Source: JAAYZM01 sp964510785 (lineage in GTDB: Bacteria; Actinomycetota; Actinomycetes; Actinomycetales; Cellulomonadaceae). Taken from it: a stretch of 25,938 nucleotides of DNA. A program made the translations under genes and the position numbers. Under the pieces are notes generated by a model. That model had not been told where the DNA came from, made no database searches, and saw only the letters and a list, made by a program, of their open reading frames with translations. This document shows positions 17,822 through 24,558 of this stretch, one piece after another. Within the stretch, counting starts at the first letter, position 1; each line of letters begins with the position of its first letter. The stretch lies in assembly GCA_964510785.1 (NCBI GenBank), contig CAZECM010000044.1, positions 1 through 25,938 of the forward strand, read 5' to 3'.

Positions 17822-17835
17822 TTACAGCGTTGCAA
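17822..17835. promoter_or_regulatory. LacI-type operator upstream of GH2 gene (TTACAGCGTTGCAA)
   Basis: A 14-bp imperfect palindrome with a central CG (5 of 7 positions symmetric) in the 24-bp gap between the lacI2 stop and the GH2 start. It shares TTACAGCG and a trailing A-rich half with the site upstream of the binding-protein gene (18940-18953), so both are probably bound by LacI2. Confidence 0.55.
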
Positions 17836-17836
17836 A

Positions 17837-18865
17837 CTAGGGTGCGCTCGTACTGGCTCTCGTAGCCACGTGATACGGCGCCAGCAAGTGCCGCCCGACG
17901 CCGTTGTACCCGCTCATGCGGTCCTTGAGAAGGCTGAGTGCCGCGCGAGCCAGAGCGGCCTTGTCCGGGGCGATGCTCGAGATGTCGGGAGTGGCGTAGC
18001 GCGAGAGGGCGGTGTCGTCCCAGCCGAGGACGGCGACGTCGGTCGGCACGGAGATGTTCGCGGCTGCGAGCGCCCGCATCGCAGCGAGGGCGAACAGGTC
18101 GTCGCGGCACAGGATCGCATCGAACTCCAGACCGGACGCGATCGCTGCGGCGAGGGTGGCGACGACCTCGTCGACCCCGAACCCTGGGCTGTCCAGCACG
18201 AGGTCGGTATCGACCGGGATTCCGGCGGCGGAGAGTGCTTCCTGGTAGCCCTGGAGACGCAGGTGCGTGGACTCGGTGAGCTCTCGCGCCACCGTGGCGA
18301 GGAACAGGATTCGTTGCCGCCCCTGGGTGAGGAGCGTCTCGACCCCGTCGCGAGCGGCTGCGACGTTGTCGATCATGACGTGGTCGACGCTCACCGGCCG
18401 CGCCGCCTCGCCGAGCAGGACGAGCGGGGTGCCGGGTCGCAGCCGGGAGATCTCGAGGGTGTCGATGCGCACGGGGTGGAAGATCACACCGTCGACGAGC
18501 CCTTCCTCGCGATCGCGGATGACCGCACGCTCGGCCTCGACGCTGTCGAGCGTCTGCTCGACGAGCACGCGGTAGCCCTGGAGGCCCGCCTCGGCGCTGA
18601 TGTGCCGGGCCAGCTCGGCGAAGTAGGGCTGGTCGATCTCTGGGATCGCGAGGGCAATCATGCCCGTCTTGCCGGTGACGAGCCGACGCGCCGTGAGGTT
18701 GGGTCGGTACCCGAGCTCGTCGATCGACGCCTGGACCCGTGCCCGCATCTCGGTAGACACGTGCGGGTAGTCGTGCACGACGTTGGAGACCGTCTTCATC
18801 GACACGCCTGCGTGCTCTGCGACGTCGGTGAGTCGGACTCGAGCACCCTGTCTGCCACTGGCCAT
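17837..18865 (-). CDS. LacI-family transcriptional regulator 2
   Basis: A 342-residue LacI/GalR repressor. The helix-turn-helix lies at about residues 11-31 (RLTDVAEHAGVSMKTVSNVV), followed by the hinge ELGYRPNLTARRLVTGKTG and a sensor domain with EIDQPYFAELARHI, ILCRDDLFALAAMRAL and VLGWDDTALSRYATP. ATG 18865 is preferred because AGGA lies 8 nt upstream on the minus strand; an in-frame ATG at 18874 would add three residues. It is divergent from the binding-protein gene (189-bp gap) and followed within 24 bp by the GH2 gene in the same direction. Related operators flank it on both sides. It likely represses the whole importer plus GH2/GH43 set and releases it when the imported sugar binds. 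Confidence 0.94.
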   Translation of the reverse strand: MASGRQGARVRLTDVAEHAGVSMKTVSNVVHDYPHVSTEMRARVQASIDELGYRPNLTARRLVTGKTGMIALAIPEIDQPYFAELARHISAEAGLQGYRVLVEQTLDSVEAERAVIRDREEGLVDGVIFHPVRIDTLEISRLRPGTPLVLLGEAARPVSVDHVMIDNVAAARDGVETLLTQGRQRILFLATVARELTESTHLRLQGYQEALSAAGIPVDTDLVLDSPGFGVDEVVATLAAAIASGLEFDAILCRDDLFALAAMRALAAANISVPTDVAVLGWDDTALSRYATPDISSIAPDKAALARAALSLLKDRMSGYNGVGRHLLAPYHVATRASTSAP

Positions 18866-18938
18866 GGCGCACATCCTAGGGGCCGTCCGTCCCCGGTCCT
18901 GGATGGAGAACGTGACCGACCCGAGATCTTCTCCTGGG

Positions 18939-18966
18939 TTTACAGCGCTAAAAGTTAGGCTATCGT
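18939..18966 (+). promoter_or_regulatory. promoter and LacI operator of the second importer operon
   Basis: -35 TTTACA (18939-18944, 5/6), a 16-bp spacer and -10 TATCGT (18961-18966, 4/6). The operator TTACAGCGCTAAAA (18940-18953) overlaps the -35, so repressor binding would exclude RNA polymerase. The predicted transcript starts near 18973, giving a leader of about 80 nt before the ATG at 19055. The rest of the 189-bp divergent gap shows no other feature I can support. Confidence 0.55.
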
Positions 18967-19054
18967 GGCGGTCGGAGGCGATGACCGTCGTCTCGCACAG
19001 AGGCATCAGAGTCGGGTTGCCAGGGTGATCCGGCGGACTCAAAGAGGAGTAGTG

Positions 19055-20392
19055 ATGGGACGACGTAGCGGGATCGCTGCCGCATCGCTCGCCGCTGTAT
19101 CGCTTGCGCTGGTGGCAGGCTGCAGCGACGCGAGCGACCCGGTGGTCGACAAGCCGGCGGGTGAGAAGTCTGAGATCACCTTCATGGGCTGGGGTTCGCC
19201 CCAGGAGGTCGAGGTCTTCGAGACCATGATCGCCCAGTACGAGGACAGGTACCCCGACGTCACCGTGGAGTACATCACCGTGCCCGCGGCGGACTTCAAC
19301 ACCAAGCTGCAGACGATGATCGGCAGCGGCCAGACACCGGACGTGTTCTACCTGATCCCCGACTACCTGATGTCTTGGGTCGACGCCGGGGTCCTGGCGA
19401 ACATGACCGACTTCGTGGCGGACAACGACATCTTCGACGAGGGCAACATCTGGCCCGCCGCCCTCGCCACGTACAGCACCGACGGCAAGCAGACCGGTGT
19501 GGGCGACATCTACGCTCTCCCCAAGGACGTCGGACCCTGGGCGCTCGCGTACAACAAGGAGCTCTTCGATGGTGCGGGCATCACCCCGGCCACGCCCGAC
19601 GACCTGTGGACCTGGGACGAGTTCACGGCGGCGGCGCGAGCGATCACGGGGGGCGACGGTACGAGCAAGGTCTATGGCACGGCCGGTTACTCGCTCGAGT
19701 CCGCCGTCTGGTCCAACGGGGCCGACTGGCTCAACGAGGACCTCGACAAGGTCACCGTCACGGATCCGGCGTTCGTCGAGGCTCTGCAGTGGGTCGCGGA
19801 CCTCGGCCTCGTCGAGGGTGTGTCGCCGTCCCAGGAGGAACAGGACTCTCTCGGCTCGACCCAGCGCTTCATCGAGGGTCGGATCGGCATGATGGGCATC
19901 GGCCCGTGGAGCCAGGCTCAGCTGTGGGACGAGGCCGAGTTCGAGTGGGACATCATGCCTTGGCCCGTGAGCCCGGCAACCGGCGAGGAGGCCGTCTGGT
20001 TCGGCGGTATCGGCTTCGCGGTCTCGAACACGTCCAAGGACGCCGAGGCGGCGATGAATCTCGCGGCCTTCCTGTCGGTCAACGAGGACGCTCAGCGGAC
20101 CAACATGGAGATGGGTCAGGCCGTACCGAACCTCATCGACATGACCCGGAACGAGTTCCTCTCGATGGACAAGGCGCCGGCCAACAAGGCGGAGTTCGTG
20201 CGCATCCTCGAGGAGTACGGACGCCGTCCCACGCAGACGAAGACGTTCAACCCCGAGTGGTTCTCCGTCTTCAACTCCGGGCTGTCCGCGGTGTACGCGG
20301 GCGACCTGACGGCGGCCGAGTACGTGGCGTCGGTCGAGGCCGAGATGCAGGACCTTCTCGACAAGGGCATCGCCGAGCAGGGCGCATCCTGA
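19055..20392 (+). CDS. sugar ABC transporter solute-binding lipoprotein
   Basis: A 445-residue family 1 (MalE-like) binding protein with a lipoprotein signal ending in LVAGC (C23), so anchored outside the membrane. The mature part opens with SEITFMGWGSPQEVEVFETM and contains typical CUT1 elements: DVFYLIPDYLMSWVDAG, ALPKDVGPWALAYNKELFDGAG and RFIEGRIGMMGIGPW. ATG 19055 is chosen for the strong AAAGAGGAG at 19041-19049 just upstream; the adjacent GTG (19052) is an unlikely alternative. It heads the operon SBP-permease-permease-GH43, under a promoter overlapped by a LacI-type operator. A strong hairpin follows the stop. The ligand is probably an oligosaccharide cut by the linked GH43 and GH2 enzymes, but its identity is inference only. 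Confidence 0.95.
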   Translation: MGRRSGIAAASLAAVSLALVAGCSDASDPVVDKPAGEKSEITFMGWGSPQEVEVFETMIAQYEDRYPDVTVEYITVPAADFNTKLQTMIGSGQTPDVFYLIPDYLMSWVDAGVLANMTDFVADNDIFDEGNIWPAALATYSTDGKQTGVGDIYALPKDVGPWALAYNKELFDGAGITPATPDDLWTWDEFTAAARAITGGDGTSKVYGTAGYSLESAVWSNGADWLNEDLDKVTVTDPAFVEALQWVADLGLVEGVSPSQEEQDSLGSTQRFIEGRIGMMGIGPWSQAQLWDEAEFEWDIMPWPVSPATGEEAVWFGGIGFAVSNTSKDAEAAMNLAAFLSVNEDAQRTNMEMGQAVPNLIDMTRNEFLSMDKAPANKAEFVRILEEYGRRPTQTKTFNPEWFSVFNSGLSAVYAGDLTAAEYVASVEAEMQDLLDKGIAEQGAS

Positions 20393-20406
20393 CCTACGAC
20401 TGAGCA

Positions 20407-20443
20407 GGTGCGCCGCCGGGGCATGATGTTCCGGCGGCGCACC
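20407..20443 (+). other. 13-bp intercistronic hairpin after the binding-protein gene
   Basis: A perfect 13-bp stem (20407-20419 with 20431-20443) with an 11-nt loop lies in the 73-bp gap between the binding-protein stop and the first permease. No U-tract follows and the operon continues, so partial termination or 3'-end protection of the binding-protein message is more likely than a full stop. Confidence 0.55.
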
Positions 20444-20465
20444 GTTCCCGGAGAGGACGAGCACG

Positions 20466-21371
20466 TTGGCCAACAAGAACACCTCGGCTTCGATGAAGAC
20501 CCGTGAGCGCCTGTGGGGGCTCGCCTTCATCACGCCCGTCGTGCTGCAGTTCCTCATCTTTGCCGCGGTGCCGCTCGTGATCGCGGTCGTCGCCGCGTTC
20601 ACGGACTGGAACATCGTCCGGGGCTCTTTCGAGTTCGTGGGCTTCGACAACTTCGTCGGTTTCCTCAACGACAAGAAGTTCTGGACGGCCACCGCGAACA
20701 CGGCGTTCATGCTGCTGCCGATCCCGTTCTACCTCGTGCTGGGCGTCCTGTTCGCACTCGGTTGCCACCACAACACGCCGGGGAACCGGGTGTTCCGGGT
20801 GCTGTTCTTCTTGCCGTACGTCTCGTCGATCGTCGCAGTCGTGGTGCTCTGGAAGTGGCTCTTCAACTACGAGTACGGGCTCGTGAACCAGATCCTGATG
20901 TCATGGTTCGGGATCCAGGGCCCCAACTGGCTCGGCGACCCGGACTGGATCAAGACCACGATCGTGCTCATGATCATCTGGAAGATGATCGGCATCACGT
21001 CGATCTACGTGCACGCGGCGATGAAGAACATCCCGGAGTCCTACTACGAGGCCGCTCGGCTCGACGGCGCCTCGCCTGTTCGCATGTTCTTCTCCATCAC
21101 GTTGCCCATGCTCACACCGGTGCTGTTCTTCCTCACCGTCGTCGGGATCATCGGCTCGCTGCAGACGTTCGTGGAGGTCCAGCTCTTCACGACGGACGGT
21201 GGACGCAACTACTCCGCGGGCACCATCACCTACTACATCTGGCAGAAGGCTTTCGTCTCGAGCGAGATGGGCTACGCATCCGCCGTCGCGGTCATGTTCG
21301 GGCTCGCGATCCTGGCGGTCACCATCTTCCAGTTCCGCATGTCGAAGCGCTGGGTCTATGAAGGCGAGTGA
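20466..21371 (+). CDS. CUT1 sugar ABC transporter permease (MalF-like)
   Basis: A 301-residue inner-membrane permease. Hydrophobic segments lie near 17-45, 80-100, 111-133, 163-181, 212-232 and 267-289. The EAA loop that contacts the ATPase is at 193-214 (YYEAARLDGAS...ITLP). It starts at TTG 20466, chosen because GGAGAGGA ends 8 nt upstream; the first ATG (codon 10) has no Shine-Dalgarno. The stop overlaps an in-frame GTG of the next permease gene, so the pair is tightly linked. Its counterpart in the first importer is longer (356 residues) because of an extra loop, so the two systems are not recent duplicates. Confidence 0.94.
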   Translation: MANKNTSASMKTRERLWGLAFITPVVLQFLIFAAVPLVIAVVAAFTDWNIVRGSFEFVGFDNFVGFLNDKKFWTATANTAFMLLPIPFYLVLGVLFALGCHHNTPGNRVFRVLFFLPYVSSIVAVVVLWKWLFNYEYGLVNQILMSWFGIQGPNWLGDPDWIKTTIVLMIIWKMIGITSIYVHAAMKNIPESYYEAARLDGASPVRMFFSITLPMLTPVLFFLTVVGIIGSLQTFVEVQLFTTDGGRNYSAGTITYYIWQKAFVSSEMGYASAVAVMFGLAILAVTIFQFRMSKRWVYEGE

Positions 21372-21376
21372 GCTCC

Positions 21377-22285
21377 ATGTCTGAAGAGTCCAGCACGTCG
21401 TCTGCGACGGTCGAGCGCAGCGAGCGCGTCGGCACGCCGTGGCGCACTGCCAGCAACCGACGCCGGCTCGGTCTCGGCGTCGCCTTCGTGGCGATGTTCG
21501 TCGCGTCGCTCTCGATGGTGCTGCCGTTCCTGTGGATGGTGTCGACCTCGCTCAAGTCCTCGAAGATGGTCTTCACCTTTCCGCCGCAGTGGATCCCCGA
21601 CCCGGTCGACTGGGCCAACTACGCCGAGGTGTGGAGCGTCGTCCCGCTCGGGCGTGGCCTGCTCAACAGCACGATCGTCACCGTGCTCGTCGTCGTGATC
21701 GGTACGTTCTCGTCCACCATGGCCGCGTTCGCCTTCGCGAAGCTGGACTTCCCCCACAAGCCGCTCGTGTTCAACTTCCTGCTCGCGTCGATGATGATCC
21801 CCGTGGTCGTGATCCTCGTGCCCCAGTTCGCCATCTACGCCAGGATCGGCTGGATCGACACCCTGCTGCCGCTGATCGTGCCCGGGATGCTCGGTAACGT
21901 GATGATGATCTTCTTCCTGCGGCAGTACATGATGGGCCTGCCCACGGAGCTCATGGACGCGGCCAAGATCGATGGCGCCGGGTTCCTGCGCATCTACTGG
22001 AGCATCTTCATGCCTCTGGCGAAGCCGGCCATCGCAGCGAACGTCATCATCGTGTTCATGGCCACGTGGAACGACTATCTCGGTCCGCTCATCTACACGC
22101 ACTCGCCGAAGAACTCCACGGTCCAGCTCGTGATCGCCTCGCTGACGTCGTACTACGAGGAGCAGACCGACTTCCCGATCATCATGGCGGCATCCGCGAT
22201 CGCCGTGCTGCCGGTCATCGCGATCTTCGTCGCGCTGCAGAAGCACTTCGTCAACTCTTTCGCCGTGAGCGGGATCAAGGGCTAG
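21377..22285 (+). CDS. CUT1 sugar ABC transporter permease (MalG-like)
   Basis: A 302-residue inner-membrane permease. A hydrophilic N-terminus (1-30) is followed by a first membrane segment (about 33-56), then hydrophobic segments near 96-120, 131-152, 163-180, 216-235 and 266-285. The EAA-type loop is at 191-213 (ELMDAAKIDGAG...FMP). The end SFAVSGIKG is the usual MalG-type C-terminus. The start is ATG 21377; a GTG at 21368 overlapping the previous stop (GTGA) would add three residues and is possible. The GH43 gene begins 4 nt after its stop. No ATPase gene is present in the operon. Confidence 0.93.
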   Translation: MSEESSTSSATVERSERVGTPWRTASNRRRLGLGVAFVAMFVASLSMVLPFLWMVSTSLKSSKMVFTFPPQWIPDPVDWANYAEVWSVVPLGRGLLNSTIVTVLVVVIGTFSSTMAAFAFAKLDFPHKPLVFNFLLASMMIPVVVILVPQFAIYARIGWIDTLLPLIVPGMLGNVMMIFFLRQYMMGLPTELMDAAKIDGAGFLRIYWSIFMPLAKPAIAANVIIVFMATWNDYLGPLIYTHSPKNSTVQLVIASLTSYYEEQTDFPIIMAASAIAVLPVIAIFVALQKHFVNSFAVSGIKG

Positions 22286-22289
22286 ACCG

Positions 22290-24437
22290 GTGCAGCTCTA
22301 TGCCAACCCTCTGGGTACGTCGTCCGACTTCGCGGACCCGTTCGTCCTGCGGTTCAACGGCCGTTACTACCTCTACTGCACCGACCCGCTCGTCAGCTGC
22401 TGGACGTCCGACGACCTCGTGACGTGGGAGTGCGCAGGCCCGACCCTCGGGCCCGATGTCTTCCCGGGCCTCGTGCCCTTTGCGCCGGAGGTCCACTACG
22501 CCCAGGGCTCCTTCTACATGGTCACCTCGCCGCACGGACGTGGCCACCACATCCTGCGCAGCGACTCGCCGTTCGGACCTTTCGAGCTGGTCACCACCAA
22601 CCTGGGGCGGGCGATCGACGGGCACGTCTTCGTGGACGACGACGGTCGCTGGTACTTCTACTGGTCGGGCTGGGAAGGGATCTGGGCGTGTGAGATGCCC
22701 TCGCCCACCGAGCTCGGCGAACCCGTGCTGACCGGCGCGTCCATGAACGGCTGGACCGAGGGCCCGTTCGTGACGAAGCGGGACGGTCACTACTTCATGA
22801 CCCTCACGGGCAACCACTTCCTGAGCCCCGGGTATCGCATCAACGTCGCCGTGAGTGAGCACCCGCTCACCGGCTACGTCGACGACCCGCTCAACCCCGC
22901 CCTCGTGAGGGCGGAAGGGGAGACGGTGGGCCTGGGTCACAGCAGCTCGGTGCTCGGGCCCGATCTCGTGTCGACGTACATCGTCTACCACAACATCCTT
23001 CCGGACCGTTCGCGCCAGCTCGACCTCGACCGACAGGTGTGGTGCGGTCGCTCCATGGCCGTGCTGGGTCCCTCGCGTCGCGCCGTCTCGCCGGCGGCGC
23101 CCGACGCGTCGTGCGACTGGCGCGACGACGGCATCGAAGGCTGGTGCACCGACGGGACCCTCGTGCCCGATGGTGCTGGCTGGGCTGACCTCTCGGGCGG
23201 TGGCGCGGTGTGGTGCGCCCACCCTGTCAGCGGGCCTTTCACAGCGGAGCTGACGTTCGCCGGGGGAGGGGGACGGACGACGACGGTCCGCCTCGCCCGC
23301 GAGGGTGAGCCAGGGATCGCGTGGGTGCTCGACCCGCGCTCCCGTGAGGTCGCCCTGGGTGGTGTGACCGCCATGCTGCCGGAGTCCTTCGTCCCCGGTG
23401 CAGCGCACGTCTTGCGCCTCGAGCACGACGGGGCGTCGCTCGCGGTGACGCTCGACGGTGGCTCGCGGTGCGTCGTCGATGCACGCGACCTCGACGGCGT
23501 TCGACTCGCTGTGGAGCCGGGGCCCGCGGGGATGCGGCTCGGCTATCTCGGCCTCACGCGCACGACCCCAGAGGCCGCCGACCGCGCTGCCGTCAGACCG
23601 GTGCCCGGCCGGTTCTGGGCTGCGCTCACCGATTCCGATGCGCCAGGGCTCATCGATCCGACGCGAGACTCGCCACAACGTCGCCTCGTGCTCGAGAGGG
23701 GCGACGCCGCGGAGTATCGGGTGCTCGCCGCCGAGGCGGGCCGCTACCAGGTCGTCGTGCTTGGTGACATCGCCGAGGACGGCGAGCTCGAGCTTGCCCA
23801 TCCCGGTGGAACCGCGGGGGCTTCCGTGGCGGGGGGAAGGGTCGCCAGCTTCGTCGTCGCGCTGGGCGCCGACGTCGAGACGATCTCGCTCGGCTCGGTC
23901 TCCGGGCGCCACGTGGTCGATCTGGTCCACGTGCTGCCCGAGGTGGCCCCGCGGGCGGTCTCGCTCGGTGACGTCCTCGTGCGTGGCCACGACAAGCGGC
24001 TCGTCTCGGGCGAGCGGTTCGGTGACCTCTGCCTCGAGGCCGAGCTGTCGGTGGACCGCGCCGCGGCCGACGGACACGGCGACCTTGTCGTTCGCGCCTC
24101 GCAGCTCTCGTTGGGCTACGAGGGCGACGACGCGCGGCTCGGCTCTGACTTCCTGCTCGGCTACTCGGTACAGGTACACGGCGACCGGGTCGTCCTCGCC
24201 CGGCACGACTACGACACCACGGTCCTGGCGCAGTGGGCCGGTGAGCTCGACCTCTTCGCCCCGCTGCACGTGCGGGTCTCGTTGTGCGGTGCCCGGATCC
24301 AGGTCTGGATCGAGGGCGACCCGGTGATCGACCACGCCGACCCGCTGCCGCATCTCGTCGGCGGGGTGGGGCTGCGGGCCGTCGACGCGACGGTGCGGGC
24401 GGCTTCGCTCACGGTCCGGCCGAGCGGACACCTCTGA
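22290..24437 (+). CDS. multidomain glycoside hydrolase family 43 protein
   Basis: A 715-residue protein with an N-terminal GH43 five-bladed propeller (about 1-260) and a long C-terminal half of beta-rich modules. The inverting catalytic set is visible: base D16 (FADPFV), pKa modulator D110 (IDGHVFVDDDG) and acid E157 (WTEGPFVTKRDG); H217 fits the central metal-site His. Residues about 275-425 look like a concanavalin/LamG-type module, 430-560 like a CBM6/35-type jelly roll (YRVLAAEAGRYQVVVLG), and 565-715 like a second LamG/DUF1080-type module; these three are judged by pattern only. There is no signal peptide, so it is probably cytoplasmic, acting on imported oligosaccharides (xylo- or arabino-type by family). 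The GTG start (22290) has AAGG 9 nt upstream and lies 4 nt after the permease stop, the last gene of the operon. Confidence 0.9.
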   Translation: MQLYANPLGTSSDFADPFVLRFNGRYYLYCTDPLVSCWTSDDLVTWECAGPTLGPDVFPGLVPFAPEVHYAQGSFYMVTSPHGRGHHILRSDSPFGPFELVTTNLGRAIDGHVFVDDDGRWYFYWSGWEGIWACEMPSPTELGEPVLTGASMNGWTEGPFVTKRDGHYFMTLTGNHFLSPGYRINVAVSEHPLTGYVDDPLNPALVRAEGETVGLGHSSSVLGPDLVSTYIVYHNILPDRSRQLDLDRQVWCGRSMAVLGPSRRAVSPAAPDASCDWRDDGIEGWCTDGTLVPDGAGWADLSGGGAVWCAHPVSGPFTAELTFAGGGGRTTTVRLAREGEPGIAWVLDPRSREVALGGVTAMLPESFVPGAAHVLRLEHDGASLAVTLDGGSRCVVDARDLDGVRLAVEPGPAGMRLGYLGLTRTTPEAADRAAVRPVPGRFWAALTDSDAPGLIDPTRDSPQRRLVLERGDAAEYRVLAAEAGRYQVVVLGDIAEDGELELAHPGGTAGASVAGGRVASFVVALGADVETISLGSVSGRHVVDLVHVLPEVAPRAVSLGDVLVRGHDKRLVSGERFGDLCLEAELSVDRAAADGHGDLVVRASQLSLGYEGDDARLGSDFLLGYSVQVHGDRVVLARHDYDTTVLAQWAGELDLFAPLHVRVSLCGARIQVWIEGDPVIDHADPLPHLVGGVGLRAVDATVRAASLTVRPSGHL

Positions 24438-24464
24438 GAGCACGGTCCGACGCCTCGCCGCGAA

Positions 24465-24478
24465 GTGACCTCCATCAC
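24465..24478. promoter_or_regulatory. Crp/FNR-family binding site candidate (GTGA-N6-TCAC)
   Basis: A perfect GTGA-N6-TCAC palindrome, the core consensus of Crp-type regulators (GlxR-like in actinobacteria), lies 80 bp before the pfl ATG and about 40 bp before a possible -10 box. Location and gene make activation of fermentative pfl by a Crp/FNR-family protein plausible. Confidence 0.5.
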
Positions 24479-24516
24479 GGGGACCTTGGACCCACAAACA
24501 TGGGATGACTTGCTCC

Positions 24517-24522
24517 TAGGGT
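24517..24522 (+). promoter_or_regulatory. possible -10 box of pfl
   Basis: TAGGGT at 24517-24522 would start a transcript near 24529, leaving a leader of about 30 nt with the Shine-Dalgarno. The -35 (ACAAAC, 24494-24499, 17-bp spacer) is poor, as expected for an activator-dependent promoter. Confidence 0.3.
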
Positions 24523-24558
24523 GGAGACACCGAACAGAGATCCGCCAAGGAGCACGCC

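Noticed and set aside
18866..20710. Minus-strand frame extending lacI2 upstream to a 957-residue protein
   Set aside because: The extension is antisense to the binding-protein gene and has no family motifs. The repressor begins at 18865 with its helix-turn-helix.
24425..24449. Possible terminator after the GH43 gene (CGGAC...GTCCG)
   Set aside because: Only a 5-bp stem with a 15-nt loop, which is not distinguishable from chance in GC-rich DNA.
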